NCBI GenBank assembly: GCA_041395725.1
Contig: JAWKZW010000001.1
Span: forward strand, 2,790,001-2,854,000
From: Gammaproteobacteria bacterium
GTDB lineage: Bacteria > Pseudomonadota > Gammaproteobacteria > Pseudomonadales > Pseudohongiellaceae
Direction: 5' to 3'
Length of the DNA stretch: 64,000 nt
Shown here: in pieces, positions 26,600-35,460 of the stretch
How positions within the stretch are numbered: the first letter of the stretch is position 1
Layout of the letters: each line of letters begins with the position of its first letter
Notes under the pieces: generated by a model
Told to the model about the DNA's origin: nothing
Databases searched by the model: none
What the model saw: only the letters and a program-made list of their open reading frames with translations
Made by a program: the position numbers and the translations under genes

Positions 26600-27850
26600 A
26601 TGGAATCAGGCAGTTCTGAGAAAATACCGTTCGACATCTTCAACCTGCAGCCCCCGCTCCGCCAGGCGATAGCGGATCTGGGCTTCGAATTCTGCACGCC
26701 GATCCAGGCCCAGAGCCTGCGCTACACACTGCAAGGGAATGATGTAACCGGCAGAGCCCAGACGGGCACAGGTAAAACAGCCGCCTTTCTCATTACCATC
26801 ATCAACGATCAGCTTTGCAACCCGGTCGAGGAAGAACGCTTCAGCGCCGAACCGCGGGCCCTGGTGATAGCCCCGACCCGCGAACTGGCGATCCAGATCG
26901 CCGATGACGCAGTCAAGCTGACCCGCCACACCGACATCCACACCGTGACCCTGGTGGGCGGTGAAGACTATGTCAAACAGGAGCGGGCGCTGGCCCGGCA
27001 GCCGGTGGACATCGTGGTGGCCACGCCCGGCCGGCTGTTGGATTTCGTACAGAACGACAAGCTGTACCTGGGGCTGGTGGAAATTCTGGTGATTGACGAA
27101 GCGGACCGGATGCTGGATATGGGGTTCATTCCCCAGGTGCGGCGCGTCATCGCCCAGACACCGAAAAAGGAATGTCGCCAGACGCTGTTGTTCAGCGCCA
27201 CCTTTACCCCTGAAATTTTCGAACTGGGCGAGCGCTGGGCCATGGATCCGATCCTGATTGAGGTGGAACCGGAAAAAGTGGCAACCGAATCCGTTGAACA
27301 GATCGTTTACCTGGTCACCACTGAACAGAAATACGACCTGTTGTACAACCTGCTCTCCGAGCCGGGCGCCGATCGGGTTATTGTGTTCAGTAACCGGCGT
27401 GATCAGGTGCGAAGGCTGGCGGACAACCTGCACCGCAATGGCATCGAATGCGGCATGCTGTCGGGTGAGGTCGCGCAGAACAAACGGATAAAAACCCTGG
27501 AGGGGTTCAAGCGCGGCGATTTCAATGTGCTGGTTGCTACCGATGTCGCGGGGCGCGGCCTGCACATCGAGGACGTTACTCACGTCATCAACTACTCCCT
27601 GCCCGAGGAGCCCGACGACTACGTGCATCGCATTGGTCGGACCGGTCGGGCTGGCGCCATCGGAACGTCGATCAGTTTTGCCTGTGAAGAGGATTCCTTC
27701 CTGCTGCCTACCATCGAGGAGAAACTGGGGGCGAAACTCCCCTGCGTACACCCGGATGAAAGACTGCTGGCGAAAGCGCCGGGGTTAACCCGCGCCTCCA
27801 AGTTCAAGGCACCCGAAAAGAAGGACAGCCCCAGGCGCCGCAGGCCCTGA
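26600..27850 (+). CDS. rhlB: DEAD-box RNA helicase, RhlB type
   Basis: This ATP-dependent RNA helicase of 416 residues has the DEAD-box motifs in order: 'TPIQAQ', 'AQTGTGKT', 'PTRELA', 'TPGRLLD', 'DEADRMLD', 'FSATF', and C-terminal 'ATDVAGRGLHIEDVTHVINY' with 'HRIGRTGRAG'. The stretch 'SISFACEEDSFLLPTIEEKLG' is characteristic of RhlB, and a short basic tail follows. RhlB works with RNase E and PNPase in RNA decay. ATG 26600 with AAGGA 5 bases upstream fits family length; the open frame begins at 26495. I am sure of the helicase and fairly sure of the RhlB subtype. Confidence 0.88.
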   Translation: MESGSSEKIPFDIFNLQPPLRQAIADLGFEFCTPIQAQSLRYTLQGNDVTGRAQTGTGKTAAFLITIINDQLCNPVEEERFSAEPRALVIAPTRELAIQIADDAVKLTRHTDIHTVTLVGGEDYVKQERALARQPVDIVVATPGRLLDFVQNDKLYLGLVEILVIDEADRMLDMGFIPQVRRVIAQTPKKECRQTLLFSATFTPEIFELGERWAMDPILIEVEPEKVATESVEQIVYLVTTEQKYDLLYNLLSEPGADRVIVFSNRRDQVRRLADNLHRNGIECGMLSGEVAQNKRIKTLEGFKRGDFNVLVATDVAGRGLHIEDVTHVINYSLPEEPDDYVHRIGRTGRAGAIGTSISFACEEDSFLLPTIEEKLGAKLPCVHPDERLLAKAPGLTRASKFKAPEKKDSPRRRRP

Positions 27851-27919
27851 CAGCCGCAGGGCCGGGTTGGAAGAACATCGGGATGCCTGTCCCGAACAGG
27901 GTGTTCTCTTCCCGCTGCG

Positions 27920-27952
27920 CAGGTAACTGGCAGGTACCTGGTAGGTAACTGA
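27920..27952. repeat. Three tandem 11-bp units
   Basis: CAGGTAACTGG, CAGGTACCTGG and TAGGTAACTGA follow one another in the gap between rhlB and the convergent PA4642-family gene. A GCCCGGT/ACCGGGC hairpin (27960-27983) follows and overlaps the latter's stop. No role is evident. Confidence 0.55.
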
Positions 27953-27974
27953 AAGTCAGGCCCGGTTTTCTTTC

Positions 27975-28304
27975 CTACCGGGCGCTTCCCCGCCGGGCTC
28001 CTGCTGCTTCCAGCGCCGCCACGTACTCTGTGCTGCGACGGTGTTCGGCGACATGATCCAGCAGGGTACTGCCGTCTTCCCGTGTTGCATTGAGGTCCAG
28101 GCCCGCTTCGATAAAGAACGGTAAAAAGCGGACAAACAGCTCGGCGGTCATGCCGCGGTAGGCTTTCAGCAGGATCCCATAGTCGGCCGGCATGCCTTCG
28201 GGCGGTTCCAAAGCGAGGAATGCTTTGAGTCGCTCATCGCTCCATTCTTCGTTGCGGGTTGCCGGCTGGGTGCGCGCAGCACCGGTCTTTTTGTCTTCCT
28301 TCAC
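27975..28304 (-). CDS. PA4642-family protein, ankyrin-like
   Basis: The 109-residue cytoplasmic protein has the PA4642-family pattern: a charged N-terminus, 'LKAFLALEPPEG', 'ILLKAYRGMTAELFVRFLPF', 'EAGLDLNATREDGSTLLDHVAEHR' (in parts) and a closing 'EALEAAGAR'-like end. The middle resembles a single ankyrin repeat. The start is GTG 28304, overlapping the gatB stop by four bases (GTGA), so it is translated with gatCAB. The role is unknown; coupling to the amidotransferase operon is what the sequence adds. Confidence 0.78.
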   Translation of the reverse strand: MKEDKKTGAARTQPATRNEEWSDERLKAFLALEPPEGMPADYGILLKAYRGMTAELFVRFLPFFIEAGLDLNATREDGSTLLDHVAEHRRSTEYVAALEAAGARRGSAR

Positions 28305-29731
28305 TTGAGCTTTTCCCTGAGTATCTGGTTAACCTGGGCCGGGTTGGCCTTACCTTTGGAAAGTCGCATGGCCTGCCCTACCAGATAGCCGAATACGGCT
28401 TCCTTGCCTTCTTTGAACTGTTGTACCTGCTCTGGGTTGCTGGAAATAACCTCGTCGATCAGGCTCTCAATTGCGCCGCTGTCCGTGACCTGGGTAAGGC
28501 CTTTCTTCTCGATGATCGCGTCTACGGCATCCTGATCCTCGATCATGGTCTCGAACACAGTCTTGGCAATCTTGCCGGAGATGGTGTTGTCCTTGATGCG
28601 GGCTATCAGGGTACCGAGCCGTTCGGCGCTGACCGGAGACTCGGAGAATTCCCAGTTGTTCTTGTTCAGCAGGCCCAGCAGATCTCCGGTCACCCAGTTG
28701 GCAGACAGCTTGGCATCGCCACAGATTGCAACCACCTGTTCAAAAAATACTGCCATTTCACGACTGCTGACCAGCACGCCGGCATCGTAGGGGCTGAGCC
28801 CGAATTCAGCAACGAACCGTTCGCCTTTCTGGTCGGGAAGCTCTGGCAGCGTGGCGCGCACTGCCTCGATATAGGCTTCATCGATTACCACCGGCAGCAG
28901 ATCCGGCTCGGGAAAATAGCGATAGTCGTTGGCCACCTCCTTGCTGCGCATGGATCGGGTCTCGTCGAGATCGCTGTCGTACAGGCGGGTTTCCTGGATG
29001 ATTCGTCCGCCGTCTTCAAGAATGTCGCGCTGGCGCATGACTTCGTGAATGATGGCTTTCTCCACGAAACGGAACGAGTTGATGTTCTTGATTTCGGTCC
29101 GGGTGCCGAACTCCGGATCACCCTGGCGGCGGATCGACACGTTGGCGTCGCAGCGCATGGAACCCTGGGCCATGTTGCCGTCAGAGATTTCCAGGTAGCG
29201 GATTATGGAGTGCAGTTTCTTCAGATAGGCTACCGCTTCTTTGGCACTGCGCAGATCCGGTTCGGAAACGATTTCAAGCAGTGGTGTTCCAGCCCGGTTC
29301 AGGTCGATACCCGTCATGCCGTGGAAATCTTCATGCAGGGATTTTCCGGCATCTTCTTCCATGTGCGCGCGGGTAATCCCGATTACTTTTTCGCTGCCGT
29401 CCTCCAGGCTGATGGTCAAAGTACCCTTCCCCACGACAGGGTAGTGCAACTGGCTGACCTGGTAGCCCTTGGGCAGATCCGGATAAAAATAATTCTTGCG
29501 GTCGAACACCGATTTACGACCGATCTCGGCATCAATGGCCAGACCGAAGCGCACGGCCATCTCCAGCGCCGTTTCGTTCATGACCGGCAGCGTGCCGGGG
29601 AGGGCGAGATCGTAGATATTCGCCTGGGTGTTGGGTTCGGCGCCAAACCGGGTAGCGGAACCGGAGAACAGCTTGCTGCGGGTAGCAAGCTGCACGTGGA
29701 CTTCCAGGCCTATGACAGTTTCCCAGCTCAT
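28301..29731 (-). CDS. gatB: Asp-tRNA(Asn)/Glu-tRNA(Gln) amidotransferase subunit B
   Basis: GatB binds the misacylated tRNA and carries out the kinase step of GatCAB. The 476-residue protein begins 'WETVIGLEVHVQLATRSKLFSG', has 'DLPKGYQVSQLHYPV', 'GIDLNRAGTPLLEIVSEPDLRS' (in parts), and ends with the YqeY-like tail 'GKANPAQVNQILREKL'. It starts 2 bases after gatA. The window also has a tRNA-Gln gene whose product may be charged through this route; GlnRS or AsnRS presence cannot be judged here. Confidence 0.97.
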   Translation of the reverse strand: MSWETVIGLEVHVQLATRSKLFSGSATRFGAEPNTQANIYDLALPGTLPVMNETALEMAVRFGLAIDAEIGRKSVFDRKNYFYPDLPKGYQVSQLHYPVVGKGTLTISLEDGSEKVIGITRAHMEEDAGKSLHEDFHGMTGIDLNRAGTPLLEIVSEPDLRSAKEAVAYLKKLHSIIRYLEISDGNMAQGSMRCDANVSIRRQGDPEFGTRTEIKNINSFRFVEKAIIHEVMRQRDILEDGGRIIQETRLYDSDLDETRSMRSKEVANDYRYFPEPDLLPVVIDEAYIEAVRATLPELPDQKGERFVAEFGLSPYDAGVLVSSREMAVFFEQVVAICGDAKLSANWVTGDLLGLLNKNNWEFSESPVSAERLGTLIARIKDNTISGKIAKTVFETMIEDQDAVDAIIEKKGLTQVTDSGAIESLIDEVISSNPEQVQQFKEGKEAVFGYLVGQAMRLSKGKANPAQVNQILREKLK

Positions 29732-29733
29732 GT

Positions 29734-31194
29734 TCAGCCCTCCTGCGCCAGCGCGACCGGCCTGCGGGCATGCCAGTCGGTGTGTTGCTGAAACTGGTGT
29801 GCCACGTTCAGCAGACGGGCCTCTTCGAAATCACCAGTCACCATGTGCATGCCGACCGGCAGGCCGTTGCTGAGCCCGGCGGGAATCGAGATGCCTGGCA
29901 GGCCCGCGAGATTGACGGCAATGGTGTAAATGTCTTCCAGGTACATGGCCACCGGATCGGTCTTGGCGCCAAGCTGGAAAGCCGCGTGGGGCGAAGTAGG
30001 CCCGACAATTACATCCACCTGCTGGAAGGCATCCAGAAAATCCTGCTTGATCAGGCGGCGTATCTGCTGGGCCTTGCGGTAGTAAGCGTCGTAGAACCCG
30101 GCCGACAGGGCGTAGGTTCCAACCAGGATGCGGCGCTTCACTTCGTCACCGAACCCTTCGCTGCGCGAGCGCTTGTACATGTCTTCCAGATCCACCGGTT
30201 CCTGGCACCGGTAACCGTAGCGAACCCCGTCGTAGCGGGACAGGTTGGCAGAGGCCTCGGCCGGGGCCACCACGTAATAGGCGGAAACCGACAGGTGATT
30301 GTTGGGCAGGTCTATGTCCACCAGGGTGGCACCCAGTTTTTCGTATTCCCGCAGTGCTTCGCGAATCGCCTTTTCGACGTCGGCATTCAGACCCTCGGCG
30401 AAATGTTGCCGTGGCAAACCGATGCGAAGTCCTTCGAGAGACCGGCCGAGGTCGGCCGTGTAATCGGGCACTGCAAGGTCCACGCTGGTAGAGTCCTTGC
30501 GGTCCATGCCGGCCATCACATTCAGCATGATGGCAGCGTCTTCGGCGCTTTTGCAGATCGGGCCTGCCTGATCGAGGCTGGACGCAAAGGCGATCATGCC
30601 CCAGCGGGAAACACGCCCGTAGCTGGGTTTGATGCCGGTAACGCCGCAGAAGGCGGCCGGCTGGCGGATCGAACCGCCGGTGTCTGTACCGGTAGCCATG
30701 GCGCACAGGTCGGCGGCAACCGCCGCGGCGGACCCTCCCGACGAGCCGCCGGGAACGCGGCCGGGATCCCAGGGGTTTTTCACCGGGCCAAAAAAACTGG
30801 TCTCATTGGACGAGCCCATGGCGAATTCATCCATGTTGGTCTTGCCCAGCGTCACGGCGCCGGCGGCATTGAACCGCTCCACAACCGTCGCATCATAGGG
30901 CGACACGAAGTTGGCCAGCATCCGGGAACCACAGCTGGTGATGACTCCCTGGGTGCAGAATATGTCCTTGTGGGCCAGTGGAATTCCACACACCGGGCTG
31001 CTGTCGCCGTCGGCCAGGCGCCGGTCGGCTGCGGCAGCCTGGGTCAGTGCCTGTTCTTCACAGACGGTAATGAAGGCATTCAGCGTCGGGTTGAGGCGGT
31101 TGATCCGATCCAGGTAAGCGCGTGTCAGCTCGACGCTGGACACCTCACCCTGTCGCAAGGCGCGGGACAGGTCCGCGATTGTTTTAGCAAGCAT
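29734..31194 (-). CDS. gatA: Asp-tRNA(Asn)/Glu-tRNA(Gln) amidotransferase subunit A
   Basis: GatA is the amidase that frees ammonia from glutamine or asparagine. The 486-residue protein has the amidase-signature triad: Lys in 'PLAHKDIFCT', the cis-Ser in 'GGSSGGSAAAV' and the nucleophile Ser in 'GTDTGGSIRQPA'. Length is standard. It lies 89 bases after gatC and is followed directly by gatB. Confidence 0.97.
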   Translation of the reverse strand: MLAKTIADLSRALRQGEVSSVELTRAYLDRINRLNPTLNAFITVCEEQALTQAAAADRRLADGDSSPVCGIPLAHKDIFCTQGVITSCGSRMLANFVSPYDATVVERFNAAGAVTLGKTNMDEFAMGSSNETSFFGPVKNPWDPGRVPGGSSGGSAAAVAADLCAMATGTDTGGSIRQPAAFCGVTGIKPSYGRVSRWGMIAFASSLDQAGPICKSAEDAAIMLNVMAGMDRKDSTSVDLAVPDYTADLGRSLEGLRIGLPRQHFAEGLNADVEKAIREALREYEKLGATLVDIDLPNNHLSVSAYYVVAPAEASANLSRYDGVRYGYRCQEPVDLEDMYKRSRSEGFGDEVKRRILVGTYALSAGFYDAYYRKAQQIRRLIKQDFLDAFQQVDVIVGPTSPHAAFQLGAKTDPVAMYLEDIYTIAVNLAGLPGISIPAGLSNGLPVGMHMVTGDFEEARLLNVAHQFQQHTDWHARRPVALAQEG

Positions 31195-31283
31195 TGTTCA
31201 GGAACGTCCTGTGTGATTTTCTGGTGATTGGCGCGTCCCGGCCGGCAGGCCGGGATTGCGCCAGCAATGGTTTCTATCGCTAA

Positions 31284-31571
31284 TTATTCGATGACTTTGG
31301 GGACCAGATACAGACCGGCTTCTGTTACCGGCGCAATGGTCTGCAGCGCGTCGCGCTGATCGGTCTCGGTCACTTCGTCTGCACGCAGTCGTTGTACAGC
31401 GTCCAGAGGATGGGAAAGGGGCTCGATGTGCGCCGTATTCACGGCCTGCATTTTATCGATCAGCCCCAGGATGTCGGAAATCCTCTTGGTGACTTCTTCC
31501 GCTTCGTTCTGATTCACATGCAATCTCGCCAAGTGGGCAATCTTTTCCACTTCGGATTTATCCAGTGCCAT
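31284..31571 (-). CDS. gatC: Asp-tRNA(Asn)/Glu-tRNA(Gln) amidotransferase subunit C
   Basis: GatC is the small chaperone-like subunit that wraps around GatA and GatB. The 95-residue protein starts 'LDKSEVEKIAHLARLHV' and ends with 'LYLVPKVIE', both family hallmarks. It is the first gene of the leftward gatCAB operon and is divergent from mreB. Confidence 0.95.
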   Translation of the reverse strand: MALDKSEVEKIAHLARLHVNQNEAEEVTKRISDILGLIDKMQAVNTAHIEPLSHPLDAVQRLRADEVTETDQRDALQTIAPVTEAGLYLVPKVIE

Positions 31572-32095
31572 TGCAAATTCTCCCTGGGAAACCTTGCCCG
31601 GTAATTACCGGTGAAGTCTTCGAATTAGTCGGTAAATAGAAATTTATTAATAGCTGGCTCTTGCTCAAAACTCTGCCCGTTGCTAGAGTGCGTACCTGTT
31701 ACAAAGGGCGGGATTATACTGGAATTTAGCAGGTTTGGACCAAACTATTTCCTGCACCTGACATCGCCGCCCGGGTAGCTCTGGTGGAGTGTCAAGCGAC
31801 CACTGACAATCTGCGACCGTTAGGATTTCTTGATTCGTAAAGCCAGAAGCCATAAACCTGAGAATAATCTGGCATTGGAAGATCCGGCTATGTGATTGGC
31901 GTTCAAGTGACGCCGGGTGTCTGAGGGTTTTCCAGATGATCGAGGCAAAGTGACCCAGTTTTAAAGAATAGCCGCGCAGCGGCTGTAAACCTTGAGTGAC
32001 ACAGCTGGCCCTGTAAGTTCATTAAAGCAACTGCCGGGCAGCACCTGATACTGCGTGCCTCGGTTGCTCTCCTGATTTGAAGGATTCAATAATTG
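31572..32095. other. Divergent intergenic region, gatC/mreB
   Basis: These 524 bp separate two divergent operons and must hold their promoters. A TATACT box at about 31716 on the plus strand is a possible -10, but the -35 is poor. No open frame has family similarity. The mreB leader ends with AAGGA 8-11 bases before the TTG/ATG pair. Confidence 0.5.
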
Positions 32096-33139
32096 ATGTT
32101 TAAGAAAATACGGGGAATGTTCTCCAACGATCTTTCCATAGATCTTGGGACTGCGAATACCCTTATCTACGTGAGAGAGGAAGGTATCGTTCTCAACGAA
32201 CCTTCGGTGGTCGCCATCCGGACTCATAACGGCCAGAAGACGGTCACTGCGGTCGGCATGGACGCCAAGCGGATGCTGGGTCGTACCCCTGGCAATATAA
32301 CCGCCATTCGGCCCCTGAAGGACGGCGTGATCGCCGACTTCCAGGTGACCGAAAAAATGCTGCAGCATTTTATCAACAAAGTTCATGAAAACAGTTTCTT
32401 TCCCCCCAGCCCCCGTGTGCTGGTCTGCGTGCCCTGTAAATCGACCCAGGTCGAGCGGCGGGCGATTCGCGAATCGGTGCTCAGCGCCGGGGCCCGGGAA
32501 GTTCGTCTGATCGAGGAACCCATGGCCGCGGCTATTGGCGCCGGCTTGCCGGTAGAGAAGGCGAGCGGGTCCATGGTGGTCGATATCGGCGGTGGAACCA
32601 CGGAGATCGCCATTATCTCTCTCAACGGCGTGGTCTACTCGGAATCGGTTCGGGTGGGGGGCGACCGTTTTGATGAATCGATCACCACCCACGTGCGCCG
32701 AAACTATGGCAGCCTGATCGGGGACGCCACGGCGGAACGGATCAAGAAAGAAATTGGCAGCGCCTACCGGGACAGCACGACCGAAGTCCGGGAAATTGAC
32801 GTGCGCGGCAGAAACCTGGCCGAAGGGGTGCCACGCAGTTTCACGCTCAACAGTGACGAGATTCTGGAAGCTCTTCAGGAACCCCTGTCCGCTATCGTGC
32901 AGGCGGTCAAGAGCGCGCTGGAACAGTCCCCGCCGGAGCTGGCGTCCGACATTGCCGAAAGCGGCCTGGTGCTGACCGGTGGTGGTGCGCTGCTGCGGGA
33001 TCTGGACAAACTGCTGTCTGAGGAAACCGGGTTGCCGGTGATCGTGGCGGAAGACCCGCTGACCTGTGTTGCCCGGGGTGGTGGCCGGGCCATGGAGTTG
33101 ATGGACTCCCTTGGAATCGACTTGCTGACGCTGGACTGA
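32096..33139 (+). CDS. mreB: Rod shape-determining protein MreB
   Basis: MreB is the bacterial actin that guides lateral wall synthesis. The 347-residue protein begins 'FKKIRGMFSNDLSIDLGTANTLIY' (family start), has phosphate-binding 'DIGGGTTEIAIISLNG', and 'LTGGGALLRDLDKLL' in the C-terminal ATP-binding subdomain. I chose ATG 32096, which gives exactly the E. coli length; TTG 32093 lies directly before it. First gene of mreBCD. Confidence 0.98.
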   Translation: MFKKIRGMFSNDLSIDLGTANTLIYVREEGIVLNEPSVVAIRTHNGQKTVTAVGMDAKRMLGRTPGNITAIRPLKDGVIADFQVTEKMLQHFINKVHENSFFPPSPRVLVCVPCKSTQVERRAIRESVLSAGAREVRLIEEPMAAAIGAGLPVEKASGSMVVDIGGGTTEIAIISLNGVVYSESVRVGGDRFDESITTHVRRNYGSLIGDATAERIKKEIGSAYRDSTTEVREIDVRGRNLAEGVPRSFTLNSDEILEALQEPLSAIVQAVKSALEQSPPELASDIAESGLVLTGGGALLRDLDKLLSEETGLPVIVAEDPLTCVARGGGRAMELMDSLGIDLLTLD

Positions 33140-33176
33140 GCTGGCCTGGGTGTCTCATAATTTAAGGGACTTCTCT

Positions 33177-33202
33177 GATTACCGCCGACAATATCGGTAA
33201 TC
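33177..33202 (+). promoter_or_regulatory. Hairpin between mreB and mreC
   Basis: GATTACCG and CGGTAATC form an 8-bp stem with a 10-base loop in the 133-bp gap. There is no T run, so it is more likely an RNA-stability or partial-attenuation element that lowers mreCD relative to mreB than a full terminator. Confidence 0.45.
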
Positions 33203-33272
33203 TTGAAAAGGTTCCTCAAGAGCCAACCGATACAGTTCTTAAAGGGTTCAACCAAGCAGGGGTGCGCAGGCC

Positions 33273-34292
33273 ATCGATAAGACGATTTTTATCAAAGGCG
33301 TTTCTCCCGAGTACCGGGCCGTTGCGTTTGCGTTCCTGTCTGTGTGCCTCATGTTTGCGGATAACCGGTTTGGTTACCTGGAACAGACGCGCTATGTGCT
33401 GGGTTATGTCACTACCCCGATTTACTGGGTTGCCGACACGCCGACCCGGATTTCGTTCTGGGTTGATGACGTGCTGGTCTCCCGCACTGATCTGATCGAA
33501 GAAAACGAATACCTGCGTGAACAGCTGCTGCTGTCCCAGCGCCAGTTGCAGTTGCTGGAAAGCCTGGCGTCAGAAAACAGTCGCCTGCGGGCCCTGCAGA
33601 ATTCCGCCCAGGCTATCGAAGGCCAGGTGCTGCCGGCCGAGATCATCAATATTTCCCCCAATCCGCTGTCGAAACGGATTCTGATCAATAAAGGTGCCCG
33701 CGACGGCGTTTTTGTGGGGCAGGCGCTGCTCGATGCCAACGGCCTGATGGGACAGGTGGACGAGGTACTTCCGTTCACCAGTTGGGTACTGCTGGTGACC
33801 GACTCACATCATGTCACCCCGGTAGAGGTCAACCGCAATGGCGAACGGGCGCTGGCCCGGGGCAGCCGGACCGCGGCTTCGGAGCTGGAGCTTGAATTTG
33901 TCACCCGTACGCAGGATATTGCTCCCGGCGATCTGCTGGTCAGTTCGGGTATGGGCCAGGTCTATCCCAAGGATTACCCGGTGGCCGAGGTGCTGAGTGT
34001 CTATCAGGACCCTGGTCAGCCCTACATGATGGTCAAGGCCCGGCCCCTGGCGCAGATCGACAGCACCCGCAATGTGATGCTGGTGTTCGATGCCAAGGGT
34101 GCGCCGCCAGGGACGCAGCTGCAGAGCTACAAGCCGTTTTTTGATCAGGCCACCGTCGATGGCAAGCAGCCCCTGGGGGAGGACGGCGAGACGGAAACCC
34201 CGGCACCGGTTCAGGATCAGCCCCTGTCAGAGGGTGAGTCGGGTGCCGATTCCCTCATTCCATCAGCCGATCCGGCATCTACCCGGGAATAA
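33273..34292 (+). CDS. mreC: Rod shape-determining protein MreC, apparent ATC start
   Basis: MreC is the bitopic inner-membrane scaffold linking MreB to the elongation machinery. The frame has a membrane helix ('AVAFAFLSVCLMFADN'), a coiled coil with 'ENEYLREQLLLSQRQLQLLE', and beta domains with 'LINKGARDGVFVGQAL' and 'VLLVTDSHHVTPVEV', then an acidic tail. The family start 'MKPIFSRGPS' in E. coli aligns with 'DKTIFIKGVS' here, but no ATG, GTG or TTG exists between the in-frame stop at 33240 and GTG 33342, which lies inside the membrane helix. ATC 33273 is preceded by AGGGGTG at 8 bases, so I place the start there (339 residues). Confidence 0.85.
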   Translation: MDKTIFIKGVSPEYRAVAFAFLSVCLMFADNRFGYLEQTRYVLGYVTTPIYWVADTPTRISFWVDDVLVSRTDLIEENEYLREQLLLSQRQLQLLESLASENSRLRALQNSAQAIEGQVLPAEIINISPNPLSKRILINKGARDGVFVGQALLDANGLMGQVDEVLPFTSWVLLVTDSHHVTPVEVNRNGERALARGSRTAASELELEFVTRTQDIAPGDLLVSSGMGQVYPKDYPVAEVLSVYQDPGQPYMMVKARPLAQIDSTRNVMLVFDAKGAPPGTQLQSYKPFFDQATVDGKQPLGEDGETETPAPVQDQPLSEGESGADSLIPSADPASTRE

Positions 34293-34296
34293 CAGG

Positions 34297-34785
34297 ATGA
34301 ATACCAGGGCGCAGGGTGTCTGGGTCATACTCTTGACCTTTTTTATCGCCTATCTGCTGGCAATCGTACCGTTTCCCGAATGGGCCATGAACTTTCGCCC
34401 TGAGTGGGTTCCCCTGGTATTGATTTACTGGGTGATGGCCTTACCTTACCGGGTCGGAATCGGCAGCGCCTGGATGGCAGGGCTGGTGCTGGATATTCTT
34501 GAGGGCTCGATTCTTGGTCTTAACGCTCTGGCTCTGGTGGTGCTGGCCTATATCACACTGAGCCTGCACCAGCGCCTGCGCATGTTTTCCCTGTTTCAGC
34601 AAAGCGGGCTGATAGTCGCCCTGGTCGGGCTGAATCTGATGATCTGTCACTGGCTGCAACTGGCAACGGACCAGACCGTCTCAAGCAACCTGATTTTCCT
34701 GATGTCGGCGGCGACCAGCGCCCTGGTCTGGCCCTTTCTTTTTCAGATCCTGCGTCATCTACGCCGTGGATTTAGCGTAAGATAG
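34297..34785 (+). CDS. mreD: Rod shape-determining protein MreD
   Basis: MreD is the multi-pass membrane partner of MreBC. The 162-residue protein has about five hydrophobic helices; the family pattern is clear in 'FRPEWVPLVLIYWVMALPYRVGIG' (in parts) and 'GLVLDILEGSILGLNALAL'. ATG 34297 lies 4 bases after the mreC stop, so it is coupled. Third gene of mreBCD, followed by maf. Confidence 0.94.
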   Translation: MNTRAQGVWVILLTFFIAYLLAIVPFPEWAMNFRPEWVPLVLIYWVMALPYRVGIGSAWMAGLVLDILEGSILGLNALALVVLAYITLSLHQRLRMFSLFQQSGLIVALVGLNLMICHWLQLATDQTVSSNLIFLMSAATSALVWPFLFQILRHLRRGFSVR

Positions 34786-34818
34786 GCACTGCATCCAAGT
34801 GCAGGCATCGAAACAATC

Positions 34819-35460
34819 ATGAGTCAAAATAAACGATCCGGGTCAAACGGGGCCAGCATACTGCTGGCTTCCGCGTCCCCACGACGACAGGCGCTGTTGC
34901 AGCAGATAGGGGTACCGTTTCAGGTTGTCAGCCACCAGGTGGAAGAAATCCTGCAGGATAATGAAGCGCCTGAAGCCTACGTAAGGCGCCTGGCCCTGGA
35001 AAAGGCCCAGAGTGGGCTGGATCATCAGCCCGCCGAAAGCCGGCCGGTGGTGCTGGGCTCCGACACAGCAGTGGTCTGCGAGAACCGGGTGCTGGGCAAG
35101 CCGTCCGACCGTGACGACGCGCTGCGCATGCTCAGGCTGCTTTCCGGCCGCAAGCACCTGGTGCACTCGGCCGTGGCGCTGGTTTCCAGGGACAGTCGCA
35201 AAGTCGTCCTGTCCACGACGGAGGTTGAGTTCCGGTCTCTCGAGAGTGATGAGATGGAGGCCTACTGGGACAGCGGTGAACCCCGGGATAAAGCCGGTGG
35301 CTACGCGATTCAGGGGCTGGGAGCAGTTTTCGTGCGCAGTCTGTCAGGCAGTTACAGCGGCGTGATGGGATTGCCGCTGTTTGAAACCGCGCAGCTGTTG
35401 AACAGCTTTGCCATTCCGTGCTGGCAGCCGCCGCGCCAGGGGTGGGGCGGGCAGCAATGA
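34819..35460 (+). CDS. maf: Maf-type nucleoside triphosphate pyrophosphatase (YhdE group)
   Basis: Maf enzymes hydrolyse dTTP, UTP and modified nucleotides to monophosphates. The 213-residue protein has 'LLASASPRRQALLQQIG', the catalytic 'VVLGSDTAVVCENRVLGKP', 'DKAGGYAIQG' and 'GSYSGVMGLPLFET', the pattern of the YhdE subgroup. Its stop overlaps the start of rng by four bases (ATGA). The mreBCD-maf-rng order is typical. Confidence 0.94.
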   Translation: MSQNKRSGSNGASILLASASPRRQALLQQIGVPFQVVSHQVEEILQDNEAPEAYVRRLALEKAQSGLDHQPAESRPVVLGSDTAVVCENRVLGKPSDRDDALRMLRLLSGRKHLVHSAVALVSRDSRKVVLSTTEVEFRSLESDEMEAYWDSGEPRDKAGGYAIQGLGAVFVRSLSGSYSGVMGLPLFETAQLLNSFAIPCWQPPRQGWGGQQ

